Positions 24,900 through 33,563 of a DNA stretch of 64,000 nucleotides are shown here, one piece after another. Where the stretch lies: positions 32,259-96,258 of the forward strand of contig JAKFYE010000016.1 in the NCBI GenBank assembly GCA_021731045.1. The letters are read 5' to 3'. A program made the translations under genes and the position numbers. Source of the DNA: Bdellovibrionales bacterium. GTDB lineage: Bacteria; Bdellovibrionota; Bdellovibrionia; Bdellovibrionales; JAKFYE01. The notes beneath the pieces are model-generated. The model worked only from the letters and a program-made list of their open reading frames with translations, made no database searches and was not told the origin of the DNA. Within the stretch, counting starts at the first letter, position 1. Every line of letters begins with the position of its first letter.

Positions 24900-26267
24900 A
24901 TGAAAGTCTTTATTAATAGAACTCTAAATCTAAAAAAAATCCAATACGTTGGATTCGATATGGATCATACCCTTGTTCGTTACCAAAGTGAAAACTTTGA
25001 AAAGCTCGCCCACAGTATAGTCCTAGAAAAACTCATCACGATGAGACGATATCCTGAGGAGATCCGCAAGCTTCCATTTGATTTCAATCGCATGATTCGC
25101 GGTCTGATCATAGATAAGAAAAAAGGGAACCTGCTCAAGCTTAATAAGTATGCAGGCATTCGCGCCAGCAGTCATGGCACTAAGCCCATTGATTATCTCC
25201 ATCAAAAAGAAATGTATAAAAGCATTTATATCGATTTAGGCGATAAGGATTTCTTCTCCATCGACACAGCTTTTTCAATTTCACACGCACTTTTATTTGC
25301 TCAATTGGTAGATTTAAAAGAGACAAAGTTTAAACTTGAACTACCAAGTTTTGACATTATCGCAAACGATATTGAATTTTGTCTTGATGAAGCCCATAAA
25401 GACGGCAGCATTAAAGACATCGTAAAAAAAGACCTCTCTAAATACATTATCAAAAATCCAGATGTTGTTCGTGATCTCGAACGTTATAAAGTGCACGGAA
25501 AAAAACTATTCATCCTCACAAATTCTTTTTTCGATTATTCAAAAACCCTACTCGATTACGCGATTAATCCATTTTTAAAGAATCACAAAGACTGGACACA
25601 ACTTTTTGATATCGTTATAACCGGAGCGCAAAAACCAAGATTTTTTTGGGATCGCTTAAAAATTTTAAAAGTGGATCCGATCTCAGGACTTATGAGCAAC
25701 CATGAATCCGATATCGTACCAGGTATGTACCAAGGCGGTTGTGCTGACCTCTTTACAAAAAGCCTCAAGGTCAGTGGCGAAGATATTTTGTACGTAGGCG
25801 ATCATATTTATGGCGATATCGTTCGACTCAAAAAAGATTGTAACTGGAGAACGGCCCTTGTCGTCGAAGAACTCGATCAAGAAATCGCAGCTGTACGGCA
25901 AGGACGCCCGATTGAAGATAAAATCAATCAGCTCATGCAAGAAAAAGAACCCGCCGAGATGAAAATTTTAGAGCTTTTGACTCAGCATAAAGAAACCGGC
26001 ATCCAAATTGATCAAAAACTTTTTGATTCACTTCAAGATAAAATCAATGCTGTCGATTCTCAACTACGCGGCTATATTACAAAACATCAAGAGAGCTTCA
26101 ATCCGTACTGGGGTGAGGTCATGCGTATCGGAAACGAAGAAAGCTATTTTGCTTCTCAGGTCGAGCGCTACGCCTGCATCTACATGCCCAAACTCGAAGA
26201 CCTCCTCGAGCTTTCCCCCCGTATCTACCTCCGCGCCCAACGCCGCCTCCTCCCCCACGAAGTCTAA
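24900..26267 (+). CDS. HAD-IG family 5'-nucleotidase
   Basis: Cytoplasmic purine-type 5'-nucleotidase of 455 aa in the HAD superfamily. The nucleophile motif is GFDMDHTLVRY with D20 and D22; motif II is FILTNSFFDYS and the acidic motif IV is YVGDHIYGDIVRLKKD. The C-terminal coiled segment and the SQVERYACIYMPKL stretch match the cytosolic II-like (HAD-IG) group. Members hydrolyse IMP or GMP-type nucleotides. It is transcribed alone, and a REP sequence begins 16 bp after the stop. Confidence 0.92.
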   Translation: MKVFINRTLNLKKIQYVGFDMDHTLVRYQSENFEKLAHSIVLEKLITMRRYPEEIRKLPFDFNRMIRGLIIDKKKGNLLKLNKYAGIRASSHGTKPIDYLHQKEMYKSIYIDLGDKDFFSIDTAFSISHALLFAQLVDLKETKFKLELPSFDIIANDIEFCLDEAHKDGSIKDIVKKDLSKYIIKNPDVVRDLERYKVHGKKLFILTNSFFDYSKTLLDYAINPFLKNHKDWTQLFDIVITGAQKPRFFWDRLKILKVDPISGLMSNHESDIVPGMYQGGCADLFTKSLKVSGEDILYVGDHIYGDIVRLKKDCNWRTALVVEELDQEIAAVRQGRPIEDKINQLMQEKEPAEMKILELLTQHKETGIQIDQKLFDSLQDKINAVDSQLRGYITKHQESFNPYWGEVMRIGNEESYFASQVERYACIYMPKLEDLLELSPRIYLRAQRRLLPHEV

Positions 26268-26519
26268 CCCCTCTCTCCTCCCGGGGACGGAGCCCAACCC
26301 ATTTGAACTCCTAAGTTTTTCTAATTTTAAACAGCAAATTTTTATTTTACATGCGATAAGATATGCTTTTTATACCGCGATAATTATAATTATTAAAAAA
26401 TTTTATAAAAATCTTTTAATAATTAAAAAAATCACACCCAGGGTATATTTTAAATAAAATAGTGCCCAACATAAAATATGCACATATTTTTTATTTAAAT
26501 ATTTTTGATTATAATTTAG
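26268..26519. other. AT-rich intergenic region between nucleotidase and RAYT
   Basis: About 250 bp with no gene. After the REP at 26283 the sequence is very AT-rich, with runs such as ATTTTTTATTTAAATATTTTTG, up to the 3' end of the transposase-like gene. Confidence 0.6.
26283..26293 (+). repeat. REP sequence at 3' side of RAYT
   Basis: GGGGACGGAGC followed by CCAACCCATTTGAACTCC, resembling the flank of the REP at 21580. Confidence 0.85.
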
Positions 26520-27224
26520 CTATCCGGGTTTTAAATCTGATTGAGTCATTAACATCTCTACAATTTTAGAAATCCGTCTAATTTTCCATATTGCAGAGCC
26601 AATAAAGAGTTGAAAAAATTCTGTTCGATTTAATGTCAGCTTTAGATACTCTAAAAATAAAGTTCTATAACGATGTTGTCGTTCTCTATCGTTTTTACCG
26701 AGTTCAATGTACCAATCAGGCGTAGTTAGCATATTTGTAAAAGCATCATGTATTCCGTATGCGTAAAACCTGTAGCTTGAGTATTTATTAAACCTAAGTG
26801 TTCGTTCAGTGTATTTACCCGTTCTTATAGAATTTGCTTCTACATAAAATTGAACTCTCATTTGATGCTCAGAGTTTTCAATTAAAGGAGTTTTTGGTCG
26901 CCCTTCAGCGACCTTTCCGGATCTTTTGTGTATTTTATTGTATCTTGCTCCAAACAAAGAGTGAGCTTGCCTTAAAAAGGCTGAAAACTTCTGGCTTCCT
27001 TGATCAAAGCTAGTCACGTTGTGAAAATGATTATCCATACAAGTATATGCATGAATTTTTACGCATCCATTTTTGCCATGAGACCTTAAAGCTTCTATAA
27101 CACAGTTAAGATAGAGAGCTTTCATGAAATCATTTTGGAGATAAAACTCACGATTATGACATCTCCAATATTGATGAACACAACCTTGAGCTTCATATAG
27201 TTGTATAGAGCGAGGAACACGCAT
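26520..27224 (-). CDS. REP-associated tyrosine transposase (Y1/IS200-like, RAYT)
   Basis: HUH-family single-strand transposase of about 234 aa. The Y1 domain is readable: QYWRCHNREFYLQ near the N-terminus, the HUH-type motif HAYTCMDNHFHNV (H-F-H), and a Tyr-bearing helix VQFYVEANSIRTGKY in the usual place of RYIHLNPVRAG. RAYTs excise and join REP hairpins. Met at 27224 (RVPRSIQLYEAQG) is preferred; a longer frame from 27317 would read through a REP sequence. GGGGACGGAGC REPs flank the gene on both sides in inverted orientation. Confidence 0.85.
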   Translation of the reverse strand: MRVPRSIQLYEAQGCVHQYWRCHNREFYLQNDFMKALYLNCVIEALRSHGKNGCVKIHAYTCMDNHFHNVTSFDQGSQKFSAFLRQAHSLFGARYNKIHKRSGKVAEGRPKTPLIENSEHQMRVQFYVEANSIRTGKYTERTLRFNKYSSYRFYAYGIHDAFTNMLTTPDWYIELGKNDRERQHRYRTLFLEYLKLTLNRTEFFQLFIGSAIWKIRRISKIVEMLMTQSDLKPG

Positions 27225-27304
27225 GCTAGAGTTCCAAGCTAATTCAATGCCGAGCTTAGATAGAAAATAGGAGGGATTGAGGGGTGGGGAAAGGCGAAGA
27301 GCCG

Positions 27305-27315
27305 GCTCCGTCCCC
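27305..27315 (-). repeat. REP sequence at 5' side of RAYT
   Basis: GCTCCGTCCCC, the inverse of the REP at 26283, directly joined to a short tandem repeat. Confidence 0.85.
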
Positions 27316-27357
27316 ATTAGTCCCCATTAGTCCCCATTAGTCCCCATTACCCATTAG
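27311..27357. repeat. 10 bp tandem repeat at the REP end
   Basis: TCCCCATTAG occurs at 27311, 27321 and 27331, with a fourth copy ending in C at 27341 and a partial copy after it. The repeat starts inside the REP and runs to the 3' end of the next gene. Confidence 0.9.
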
Positions 27358-28118
27358 GGGTGGGTTGGGGTTCGCTCGTTGTAATATAGGATGTAGTCTC
27401 GCTCACCCTCTTGATCCATCATTAACGTGAACGTGTGTTTTTCAAATTTGTTCTTGTTGAAAATATTTTTTTTAAGCACGAATTTGTTTCGATCGACTTG
27501 CAAACACCCGAGGCTATGAAGGCTTTCTCCGTTTCTCTTTTCGCAATTTTGGACTTGAAGCTCACCGATGTTCTCTTCTTTTGTGACTAACGGAATGTTC
27601 AATATGCTAACGGCCTTTATTTTCAATATTTTTTCTTGCATCAAAACTTCTGAGTCCTGCTGCGACTCCCGATGAAAATGAACCGCATCTAAAATATTTA
27701 ATACTAACAGAACACGTTTATTTTGATTGAAATACTGTTGCAGCGTTTTTGTTAGTTCCTCGCCGCCCTTTGAAATTTCAAAAAATTCGACGTGACTATT
27801 AAAACTATGAAGTTCGCTCGGAAGAGCTAAAAACCCAACCGCATCAAAAGGTCTTTCTGAATTTTGTGAGGCCAATAAAAATCCATCCAATATGGGGTAA
27901 CGAGTAGAATCCTCCGTTCGTACCCCCCACAAAATTAAATTGTGCATAGCTATTCTGGGATACAAAACCTTATGTAAAAGCTGTCCCGCTTCGATGGAAT
28001 TAGCAAAATACGAAGGTTTAATAACCTGAATAGACCGCGGCTTGATACCGAAATGAAAAATCATCCACATCCCGGCGAGGACAATTAAAAAGAAAATCGC
28101 ATAAACATATTTAAGCAC
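27354..28118 (-). CDS. Membrane-anchored protein of unknown function
   Basis: A 254 aa protein with one N-terminal membrane helix (YAIFFLIVLAGMWMIFHFGI) and a soluble, probably periplasmic remainder with no recognised domain. Its middle contains KRVLLVLNILDAVHFH and later SLHSLGCLQVDRNK. The start is GTG. The 3' end falls at the edge of the REP tandem repeat, so the last residues (NERTPTHP) may have been changed by the repeat. Function cannot be assigned. Confidence 0.7.
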   Translation of the reverse strand: MLKYVYAIFFLIVLAGMWMIFHFGIKPRSIQVIKPSYFANSIEAGQLLHKVLYPRIAMHNLILWGVRTEDSTRYPILDGFLLASQNSERPFDAVGFLALPSELHSFNSHVEFFEISKGGEELTKTLQQYFNQNKRVLLVLNILDAVHFHRESQQDSEVLMQEKILKIKAVSILNIPLVTKEENIGELQVQNCEKRNGESLHSLGCLQVDRNKFVLKKNIFNKNKFEKHTFTLMMDQEGERDYILYYNERTPTHP

Positions 28119-28358
28119 GTACGAGCCCTATTCTTATTAAAGATTGGCCAAAAAATTTGGCTCAAAGTGTTAAGTACTGAATCAAAGTACTAAAGTCCGA
28201 ATTAGGTGCAACCGCTATTGCATATCGTCAAGACCTCTTGAAGTCGCATGCGGAGTCCGATAATACTGATATTCAAGCGTTGATTGGATAATCCAACAAT
28301 GACTTTTAAAACGACGACTGATTTTTTGTCGGACTTGATCCTGAAAGGACAGGTACCT

Positions 28359-29111
28359 ATGGCAACAAGACCAAATTCGCTGACCCACTCCACGCAAAAT
28401 CCGCGTTATTTAATTATCGGCAACGGCCGTGTCGCCCGTCACTTTGAACATTACTTTACACTTTTAAGAATTCCCTCGCAATCTTGGGCCCGTAAGCAAA
28501 ATTCAGTCGAAGAGCTTCGCGAACTCCATCTTTCTAGCGAAGTCACGTTAGTGCTCATTTCTGATTCTGAGATTGAAGAGTTCATTAAAGAAAATTCTTT
28601 CTTACAAACGAAAGCGATCGTGCATTTTTCTGGTAGTGTAACAACGGCACTTGCTTTTGGCGCACACCCACTCATGACGTTTACATCAAGTCGTTACGAC
28701 CTAGAAACCTACGTAAGAATTCCTTTTATTTGCGAAAAGAACACCTGGAGCTTTGAGCATTTATTCCCCAAATTGAGTAATCCTCATTATTTAATCGAAC
28801 CAAACAAGAAAGAGTTTTATCATGCGCTTTGTGTATTAAGCGGCAACTTTACCACACTGTTATGGCAGAAACTTTTCAATGATTTTGAAACCGAACTCGG
28901 CCTACCTCCAGAAGCCGCAGCTCTTTATTTAGAAAAAATTAGTACGAATCTTCTGAATCATCCCGAACATGCTTTGACTGGCCCTTTAGTTCGTAAAGAC
29001 ATTGCAACGTTACAAAAAAATATTAAGTCCCTCGAGGGCGATCCGTTTCAAGATGTTTATTACGCATTCGTAAAAACGTTTTCACCCGAATTATACAAGG
29101 AGTTGTTATGA
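28359..29111 (+). CDS. Rossmann/DUF2520-type dehydrogenase, candidate ketopantoate reductase
   Basis: A protein of about 250 aa with an N-terminal Rossmann fold (RYLIIGNGRVARHFEHYF) in which the nucleotide-binding G-x-G-x-x-A pattern is seen, then a helical C-terminal domain with KKEFYHALCVLSGNFTTL that resembles DUF2520. Start at 28359 follows AGGACAGG; upstream in-frame starts are less likely. It is the first gene of the pantothenate operon, overlapping panB by 4 bp. No panE is seen, so it may supply ketopantoate reductase activity, as the unrelated-looking PanG does in some bacteria. Confidence 0.72.
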   Translation: MATRPNSLTHSTQNPRYLIIGNGRVARHFEHYFTLLRIPSQSWARKQNSVEELRELHLSSEVTLVLISDSEIEEFIKENSFLQTKAIVHFSGSVTTALAFGAHPLMTFTSSRYDLETYVRIPFICEKNTWSFEHLFPKLSNPHYLIEPNKKEFYHALCVLSGNFTTLLWQKLFNDFETELGLPPEAAALYLEKISTNLLNHPEHALTGPLVRKDIATLQKNIKSLEGDPFQDVYYAFVKTFSPELYKELL

Positions 29112-29905
29112 ACGTGATTGAATTTCAAAACAAAAAAAAGAAAAAAGAAAAAATCACGATGATCACATGTTACACCCATTGGGAGGCCCGCATTTTGGAT
29201 CAAACGCCAATGGATGTTTTACTTGTCGGGGACAGCCTCGCAATGGTTATCTATGGTCATCCAACCACCCTGCCGGCAACCGTCGAGATGATGGCTCGGC
29301 ACACAGAGGCAGTCGTTCGCGGCGCCCCTCATAAATTTGTTATTTCGGATTTGCCTTTTTTAAGTTTTCGAAAAGGGATTACCGAAAGCATGAACACCGT
29401 TGAAAAACTCATGCAGACCGGCGCCCACGCCGTTAAACTTGAAGGTATCGACGGTCATGAAGAAACTGTTAAACACATCGTACAATCTGGCGTTCCCGTT
29501 ATGGGGCATATCGGTTTAACACCTCAATCATTTCATGGACTCGGCGGATTTAAAGTTCAGGGACAAACCGAAGAACAAAAAAATATTTTAATGAAGCAAG
29601 CCTTAAAACTTCAGGAGTGTGGTGCGTTTTCAATTGTTCTTGAATGTGTACCTGACGATATTGCTACGGCTATCACACAAAAATTGTCCATTCCTACTAT
29701 TGGTATCGGTGCGGGTAAAAATACCGACGGCCAAGTCCTCGTATTGCAAGATGCGCTAGGAATGAATTCGACGTTTAAACCCAAATTCGTCCGTCATTTT
29801 ATGAATGGCGAAAAAGAACTGATGATGGCTGCAACAAATTACCATAATGCTGTGAAGACCGGAGAATTTCCAACTCTAGATGAAAGTTACAATACACACT
29901 TATGA
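29108..29905 (+). CDS. panB: Ketopantoate hydroxymethyltransferase
   Basis: First enzyme of pantothenate synthesis, adding a hydroxymethyl group to 2-oxoisovalerate. The 265 aa TIM barrel is full length, with TCYTHWEARILDQT, VGDSLAMVIYGH at the metal site, AVKLEG and GHIGLTPQSFHGLGGFKVQG, all diagnostic. The ATG overlaps the stop of the upstream gene by 4 bp (ATGA), and the end overlaps panC by 4 bp, showing a tightly coupled operon. Confidence 0.97.
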   Translation: MNVIEFQNKKKKKEKITMITCYTHWEARILDQTPMDVLLVGDSLAMVIYGHPTTLPATVEMMARHTEAVVRGAPHKFVISDLPFLSFRKGITESMNTVEKLMQTGAHAVKLEGIDGHEETVKHIVQSGVPVMGHIGLTPQSFHGLGGFKVQGQTEEQKNILMKQALKLQECGAFSIVLECVPDDIATAITQKLSIPTIGIGAGKNTDGQVLVLQDALGMNSTFKPKFVRHFMNGEKELMMAATNYHNAVKTGEFPTLDESYNTHL

Positions 29906-30660
29906 AAACCCAAGTGCTTCGAACCATTAGTGAGGTCAAATCACATCTTCAAGGCAAGAGCCTTGGGTTTGTTCCCACTATGGGAGCTTTACACGAGGGT
30001 CACCTACAACTTGTTCGCCAAGCCAAGTACGAGAATAAATATGTTTGCGTATCAATATTTGTAAATCCCACTCAATTTAATGACCCTAAAGATTTAGAAA
30101 AGTATCCTCGCACTTTCGAAAAAGATTTAGGGCTTCTTCAATCCGCCGGCTGCGACTACATTTTTTATCCTGAGTACAAAGATATGTATCCTGATCAATA
30201 TCGTTTCAAAGTTATTGAGAATGAGTTTTCAAAAATTCTCTGTGGCGCTTCAAGACCAGGACATTTTGACGGCGTTCTTACCGTTGTAATGAAACTTCTG
30301 AATATCGTATCACCAGACAAAGCGTATTTTGGAGAAAAAGACTATCAACAGCTCCTCTTGATCAAAGATATGACCGAAGCTTTTTTTATGAATTGTCAAA
30401 TCGTCGCTTGCCCAACCGTTCGAGAAACTGATGGTTTGGCTATGAGTTCTCGCAACGTGAGACTCTCTGCGGAGCAAAGAGTTCTGGCTCCCGAGTTTTA
30501 CAAAATTCTTTCAACCTCTAAAAGTGACGATGAAGCTCGAAAACGTTTACTCACTGCTGGCCTCAAGGTAGATTATGTCGAGACTCATTGGAACAGACGT
30601 TTAGGCGCCATTTTTTTGGGAGATGTTCGCTTGATTGATAATGTAAAGGTGGCAACATGA
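29902..30660 (+). CDS. panC: Pantothenate synthetase
   Basis: ATP-dependent ligase joining pantoate and beta-alanine. It has the HIGH-type ATP motif in FVPTMGALHEGHLQLVR, FVNPTQF, the pantoate-binding CGASRPGHFDGVLTVVMKLL, FGEKDYQQL and the KMSKS-like segment MSSRNVRLS. At 252 aa it is about 30 residues shorter than typical PanC, mainly in the C-terminal domain. It overlaps panB and the next gene by 4 bp. The beta-alanine source panD is not in the window. Confidence 0.96.
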   Translation: MKTQVLRTISEVKSHLQGKSLGFVPTMGALHEGHLQLVRQAKYENKYVCVSIFVNPTQFNDPKDLEKYPRTFEKDLGLLQSAGCDYIFYPEYKDMYPDQYRFKVIENEFSKILCGASRPGHFDGVLTVVMKLLNIVSPDKAYFGEKDYQQLLLIKDMTEAFFMNCQIVACPTVRETDGLAMSSRNVRLSAEQRVLAPEFYKILSTSKSDDEARKRLLTAGLKVDYVETHWNRRLGAIFLGDVRLIDNVKVAT

Positions 30661-31193
30661 AAATACTTTTTCAATTTACTGGTTCCATAGCAGCTTTTAA
30701 AGCCTGCCAATTGGTCTCGTCGTTAGTAAAAGCCGACTATTCTGTGCAAACAGTTGCCACAAAATCTGCTTTTGAATTTGTTGGCCGTGCGACCCTTGAA
30801 GGTTTAACAAATCGCGCGGTTGCAAGCGAGGTGTACGAACCTGGCCACCCGATGGACCACATCAGTCTAGCGCGCGAAGCAGATTTAATTTTACTCTGCC
30901 CTGCTACTGCGAACTCAATCAACAAATTGGCCGCAGGTATCGCCGATGACTTAATCGGCACGCTGTTTCTTGCTAACAATTTCAAAAAACCTTATTGGGT
31001 AGTGCCCGCTATGAATACACAAATGTATGAACATCCAGCCACCCAAGAGTCTTTAAAAAAACTTTCCCATTGGGGCGCACGAATTTTCGATACGCAAGAT
31101 GGACGATTAGCCTGCGGAGAAGTCGGATCAGGAAAAATGGTTGAGCCCGATGAGGTTTTTAAAGAAATCGAAAAGTTTAAGGGAACCAGATGA
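30657..31193 (+). CDS. coaC: Phosphopantothenoylcysteine decarboxylase (separate CoaC)
   Basis: Flavin-dependent decarboxylase of 178 aa that makes 4'-phosphopantetheine. The flavoprotein start is FTGSIAAFKA; the catalytic His is in HISLAREADL, the substrate clamp PAMNTQMYEHPATQ is intact, and the active-site Cys lies in LACGEVGSGKM. In most bacteria this domain is fused to CoaB in one protein; here it ends in a stop codon that overlaps the start of coaB by 4 bp. Confidence 0.93.
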   Translation: MKILFQFTGSIAAFKACQLVSSLVKADYSVQTVATKSAFEFVGRATLEGLTNRAVASEVYEPGHPMDHISLAREADLILLCPATANSINKLAAGIADDLIGTLFLANNFKKPYWVVPAMNTQMYEHPATQESLKKLSHWGARIFDTQDGRLACGEVGSGKMVEPDEVFKEIEKFKGTR

Positions 31194-31939
31194 ACTTTTT
31201 AATCACTTCAGGCGGCACGCGCGAACCCATTGACGGTGTGAGATTTATCACAAATTTCTCATCGGGAAATACCGGAGCCTTCTTGACAGACTACTTTCGA
31301 AATCATGGACATCACGTAACACTTCTGCACGGCAAAGAATCAAAACTGCCGGCATCTCAAGGCGAGGCCTTTGAGTTTCAAACCTTTAATGATCTCGAGC
31401 AACTCTTACGAAAAAAGCTATCCGAATTTCAATACGACGTCGTGATTCATTTGGCAGCAATCAGTGATTATTCGGTTAATAGTGTTGAAGTTAACGGTAC
31501 GACATTTACTCCGGATTTGAATCAAAAGATTAGCTCAGAAACCGAAACGATTACGTTACATCTTAAGCGGAATAGTAAATTAATAAATCAACTCAAAGAA
31601 CTATCTCATCAAAGCCGTTTCATTTTAATTGGATTTAAACTTACAAACACGAAATCCGCACCCGAGCGACTATCTGCAATTCAAAAAATGGCATTGAACC
31701 AAGATATTGATTTTATTGTTCACAACGATCTCAGCCAAGTTGAAAAAGATGGTAAACATATTGCCAATATTTATAAAAATCTTTTAAGTCCACTTCATTC
31801 TAAAAAATCAAATGCCCACGATTCTAATTCTAAATCGCGTGGCGAAAATTTGGGCCCAAGCTTGCACTTTGCGGCTCAAGCACAAACAAAAATAGAATTA
31901 GCAAAGGCCTTAGATCGTCTTCTTAAGGAGTCATTATGA
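31190..31939 (+). CDS. coaB: Phosphopantothenate-cysteine ligase (separate CoaB)
   Basis: Ligase of 249 aa that adds cysteine to phosphopantothenate. It shows the CoaB start [20 protein letters not shown], the [10 protein letters not shown] motif and the FILIGFKLT segment near the end of the nucleotide site. It is a stand-alone CoaB next to CoaC rather than a CoaBC fusion. The last third has a polar insertion ([15 protein letters not shown]). Overlaps are 4 bp with coaC and 4 bp with coaX. Confidence 0.92.
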   Translation: MNFLITSGGTREPIDGVRFITNFSSGNTGAFLTDYFRNHGHHVTLLHGKESKLPASQGEAFEFQTFNDLEQLLRKKLSEFQYDVVIHLAAISDYSVNSVEVNGTTFTPDLNQKISSETETITLHLKRNSKLINQLKELSHQSRFILIGFKLTNTKSAPERLSAIQKMALNQDIDFIVHNDLSQVEKDGKHIANIYKNLLSPLHSKKSNAHDSNSKSRGENLGPSLHFAAQAQTKIELAKALDRLLKESL

Positions 31940-32706
31940 CCTTGTGTCTAGATGTGGGAAACACTCAGATATTCGGCGGAGTATTTTCAAATGAAAAATT
32001 AGTTACGACGTTTCGTAAAACATCCAAAACGGGCTCTTCGAGCGATGAGATTGCTCTCTTCTTACGTTCTGTCCTTCGTGAAAACGACATTGATCCTGAA
32101 TCTATTAAACAAATTGCGATTTGCTCAGTGGTACCAGACGTTGTCCACTCCCTTCGAAATGCGTGTCTAAAATATTTTGAACTCTCTCCGTTTCTTCTTC
32201 AGCCCGGAATTAAAACAGGATTAAAAATAAAGTATCGAAACCCGGTTGAGGTCGGTGCCGATCGAATCGGTAACGCCATCGCAGCTACGCATTTGTATCC
32301 AGGAAAAAACTTAATCGTTGTCGATTTTGGAACGGCCAATACATTTTGTGCGATCTCGTCTGAAAAAGATTATTTAGGCGGAATTATTACCGCAGGATTA
32401 AGAATATCCATGGAAGCCTTAGAATTAAAGACAGCGCGTTTACCGACGGTCGAGATTGTGGCACCAGAATCTATTATAGGTCGAACTACTGTTGAAAATA
32501 TTCAGTCGGGTTTATATTACGGCACTCTATCTATGATCGAAGGTCTTGTTGAAAAAATGTCGCGCGAAGCTTTTAAAAACGAAAAACCTCTCGTAATCGG
32601 CACAGGTGGATTCGCAAGACTTTTTGAGAAATCAAAAATATTTGACGTTATTTTACCGAATCTCATTTTAATCGGCCTCAATGAGGCCTTAAAAATGAAC
32701 AAGTAA
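31936..32706 (+). CDS. coaX: Type III pantothenate kinase
   Basis: ATP-dependent kinase of 256 aa of the ASKHA fold, starting CoA synthesis from pantothenate. Diagnostic segments are [15 protein letters not shown], the CSVVPDV stretch, [22 protein letters not shown] and the glycine-rich [11 protein letters not shown]. It is the last gene of the operon and overlaps coaB by 4 bp. With panB, panC, coaB and coaC it carries the route to phosphopantetheine; coaD and coaE are elsewhere. Confidence 0.96.
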   Translation: MTLCLDVGNTQIFGGVFSNEKLVTTFRKTSKTGSSSDEIALFLRSVLRENDIDPESIKQIAICSVVPDVVHSLRNACLKYFELSPFLLQPGIKTGLKIKYRNPVEVGADRIGNAIAATHLYPGKNLIVVDFGTANTFCAISSEKDYLGGIITAGLRISMEALELKTARLPTVEIVAPESIIGRTTVENIQSGLYYGTLSMIEGLVEKMSREAFKNEKPLVIGTGGFARLFEKSKIFDVILPNLILIGLNEALKMNK

Positions 32707-32957
32707 TCCAATTCTATTTACTAAAATGTTAAGCTGGATTTTCGGAGCCGCTTAAGACGGTCTACCAGACTTTTTACCACACAAATAAGTTAAATTTGTT
32801 TATAACACGGGTCTCGTATTTGCTTAAATCCCTCCACCCCGCTTTTGATTTTTAAGTTATCAAATACGTGACGAGTTTAATTCAAGTGTATTTGATTCTT
32901 TCATATGTTGTTGGAGGTCTATTGAGTCTATACGTTAAACCACCTAAACTCCTGCTA

Positions 32958-33263
32958 ATGAATCTCAAAGAACAACTCCGCTTCTTTTTAGAATTGCGCC
33001 AACTTACGGCCGCCGAACTTGCCCGGCGATCGACGATCTCACCACAAACTATTTCTCATTGGTTAAATCACGGAACCGCAAAAGATATCGACAAAGCCAA
33101 ACGCGTAGCCGATGTTTTAGGAACAAGCTTAGATAATTTAATATATGGATCTGGCTTAGCCTCCGATAAAGATCGCGCGCAAGAACTTAACCAAATTTTA
33201 GCTGAAGGTCATACCATCAAAGGTTTGTTTGAAGTTCAAATCAAAATGGTAAAACCAAAATGA
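32958..33263 (+). CDS. XRE-type helix-turn-helix regulator
   Basis: DNA-binding protein of about 101 aa. The HTH_3 domain covers NLKEQLRFFLELRQLTAAEL and RSTISPQTISHWLNHG, followed by a helical tail. An upstream GTG at 32868 would add 30 hydrophobic residues, which is unlikely for a soluble repressor; ATG at 32958 is therefore chosen, although neither start has a strong ribosome binding site. It overlaps the next small HTH gene by 4 bp, so the two are expressed together. Confidence 0.78.
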   Translation: MNLKEQLRFFLELRQLTAAELARRSTISPQTISHWLNHGTAKDIDKAKRVADVLGTSLDNLIYGSGLASDKDRAQELNQILAEGHTIKGLFEVQIKMVKPK

Positions 33264-33514
33264 TCGGAAAAACTTTAAGATTAGCTCGAGAAAAAAGAAA
33301 GTTATCTCAAAAAGATGTTTCGAGAATGCTGGGGCTTAAATCGGCGCAGTCTATTTCCAATATTGAACGTGAAATCGCTCCACTGCCTGTACATTACATT
33401 CCTAAACTTGTGAGGCTCTTACAAATACCCGAAGAAAAATTTATTCAAGAACTCGTCGCAGATTTCTCAAAAAAATGCCGAGACCAATTTAAAAAACACG
33501 CCCGCTCGAAATGA
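33260..33514 (+). CDS. Small XRE-type helix-turn-helix protein
   Basis: An 84 aa protein with one HTH_3 domain: KTLRLAREKRKLSQKDVSRM then LGLKSAQSISNIEREIA. The tail is basic (KCRDQFKKHARSK). It overlaps the preceding HTH gene by 4 bp, suggesting that both act on the same or a shared set of promoters, possibly as a hetero-oligomer. No toxin partner or metabolic target is next to them. Confidence 0.85.
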   Translation: MIGKTLRLAREKRKLSQKDVSRMLGLKSAQSISNIEREIAPLPVHYIPKLVRLLQIPEEKFIQELVADFSKKCRDQFKKHARSK

Positions 33515-33563
33515 AACCTCTCAAAATTTGCATCTTCTGCGAATTTATTTCGAGGGTAAAACT

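Noticed and set aside
26008..26457. Plus-strand frame running from inside the nucleotidase into the AT-rich gap
   Set aside because: Most of it lies in another frame of the HAD-IG nucleotidase gene and the rest is AT-rich filler; the protein is Ser/Pro- and Lys-rich without a domain.
27225..27317. Extended N-terminus of the RAYT protein from the ATG at 27317
   Set aside because: The added residues are encoded by the REP sequence and a Pro-rich stretch; the family usually begins at the MRVPR-type start.
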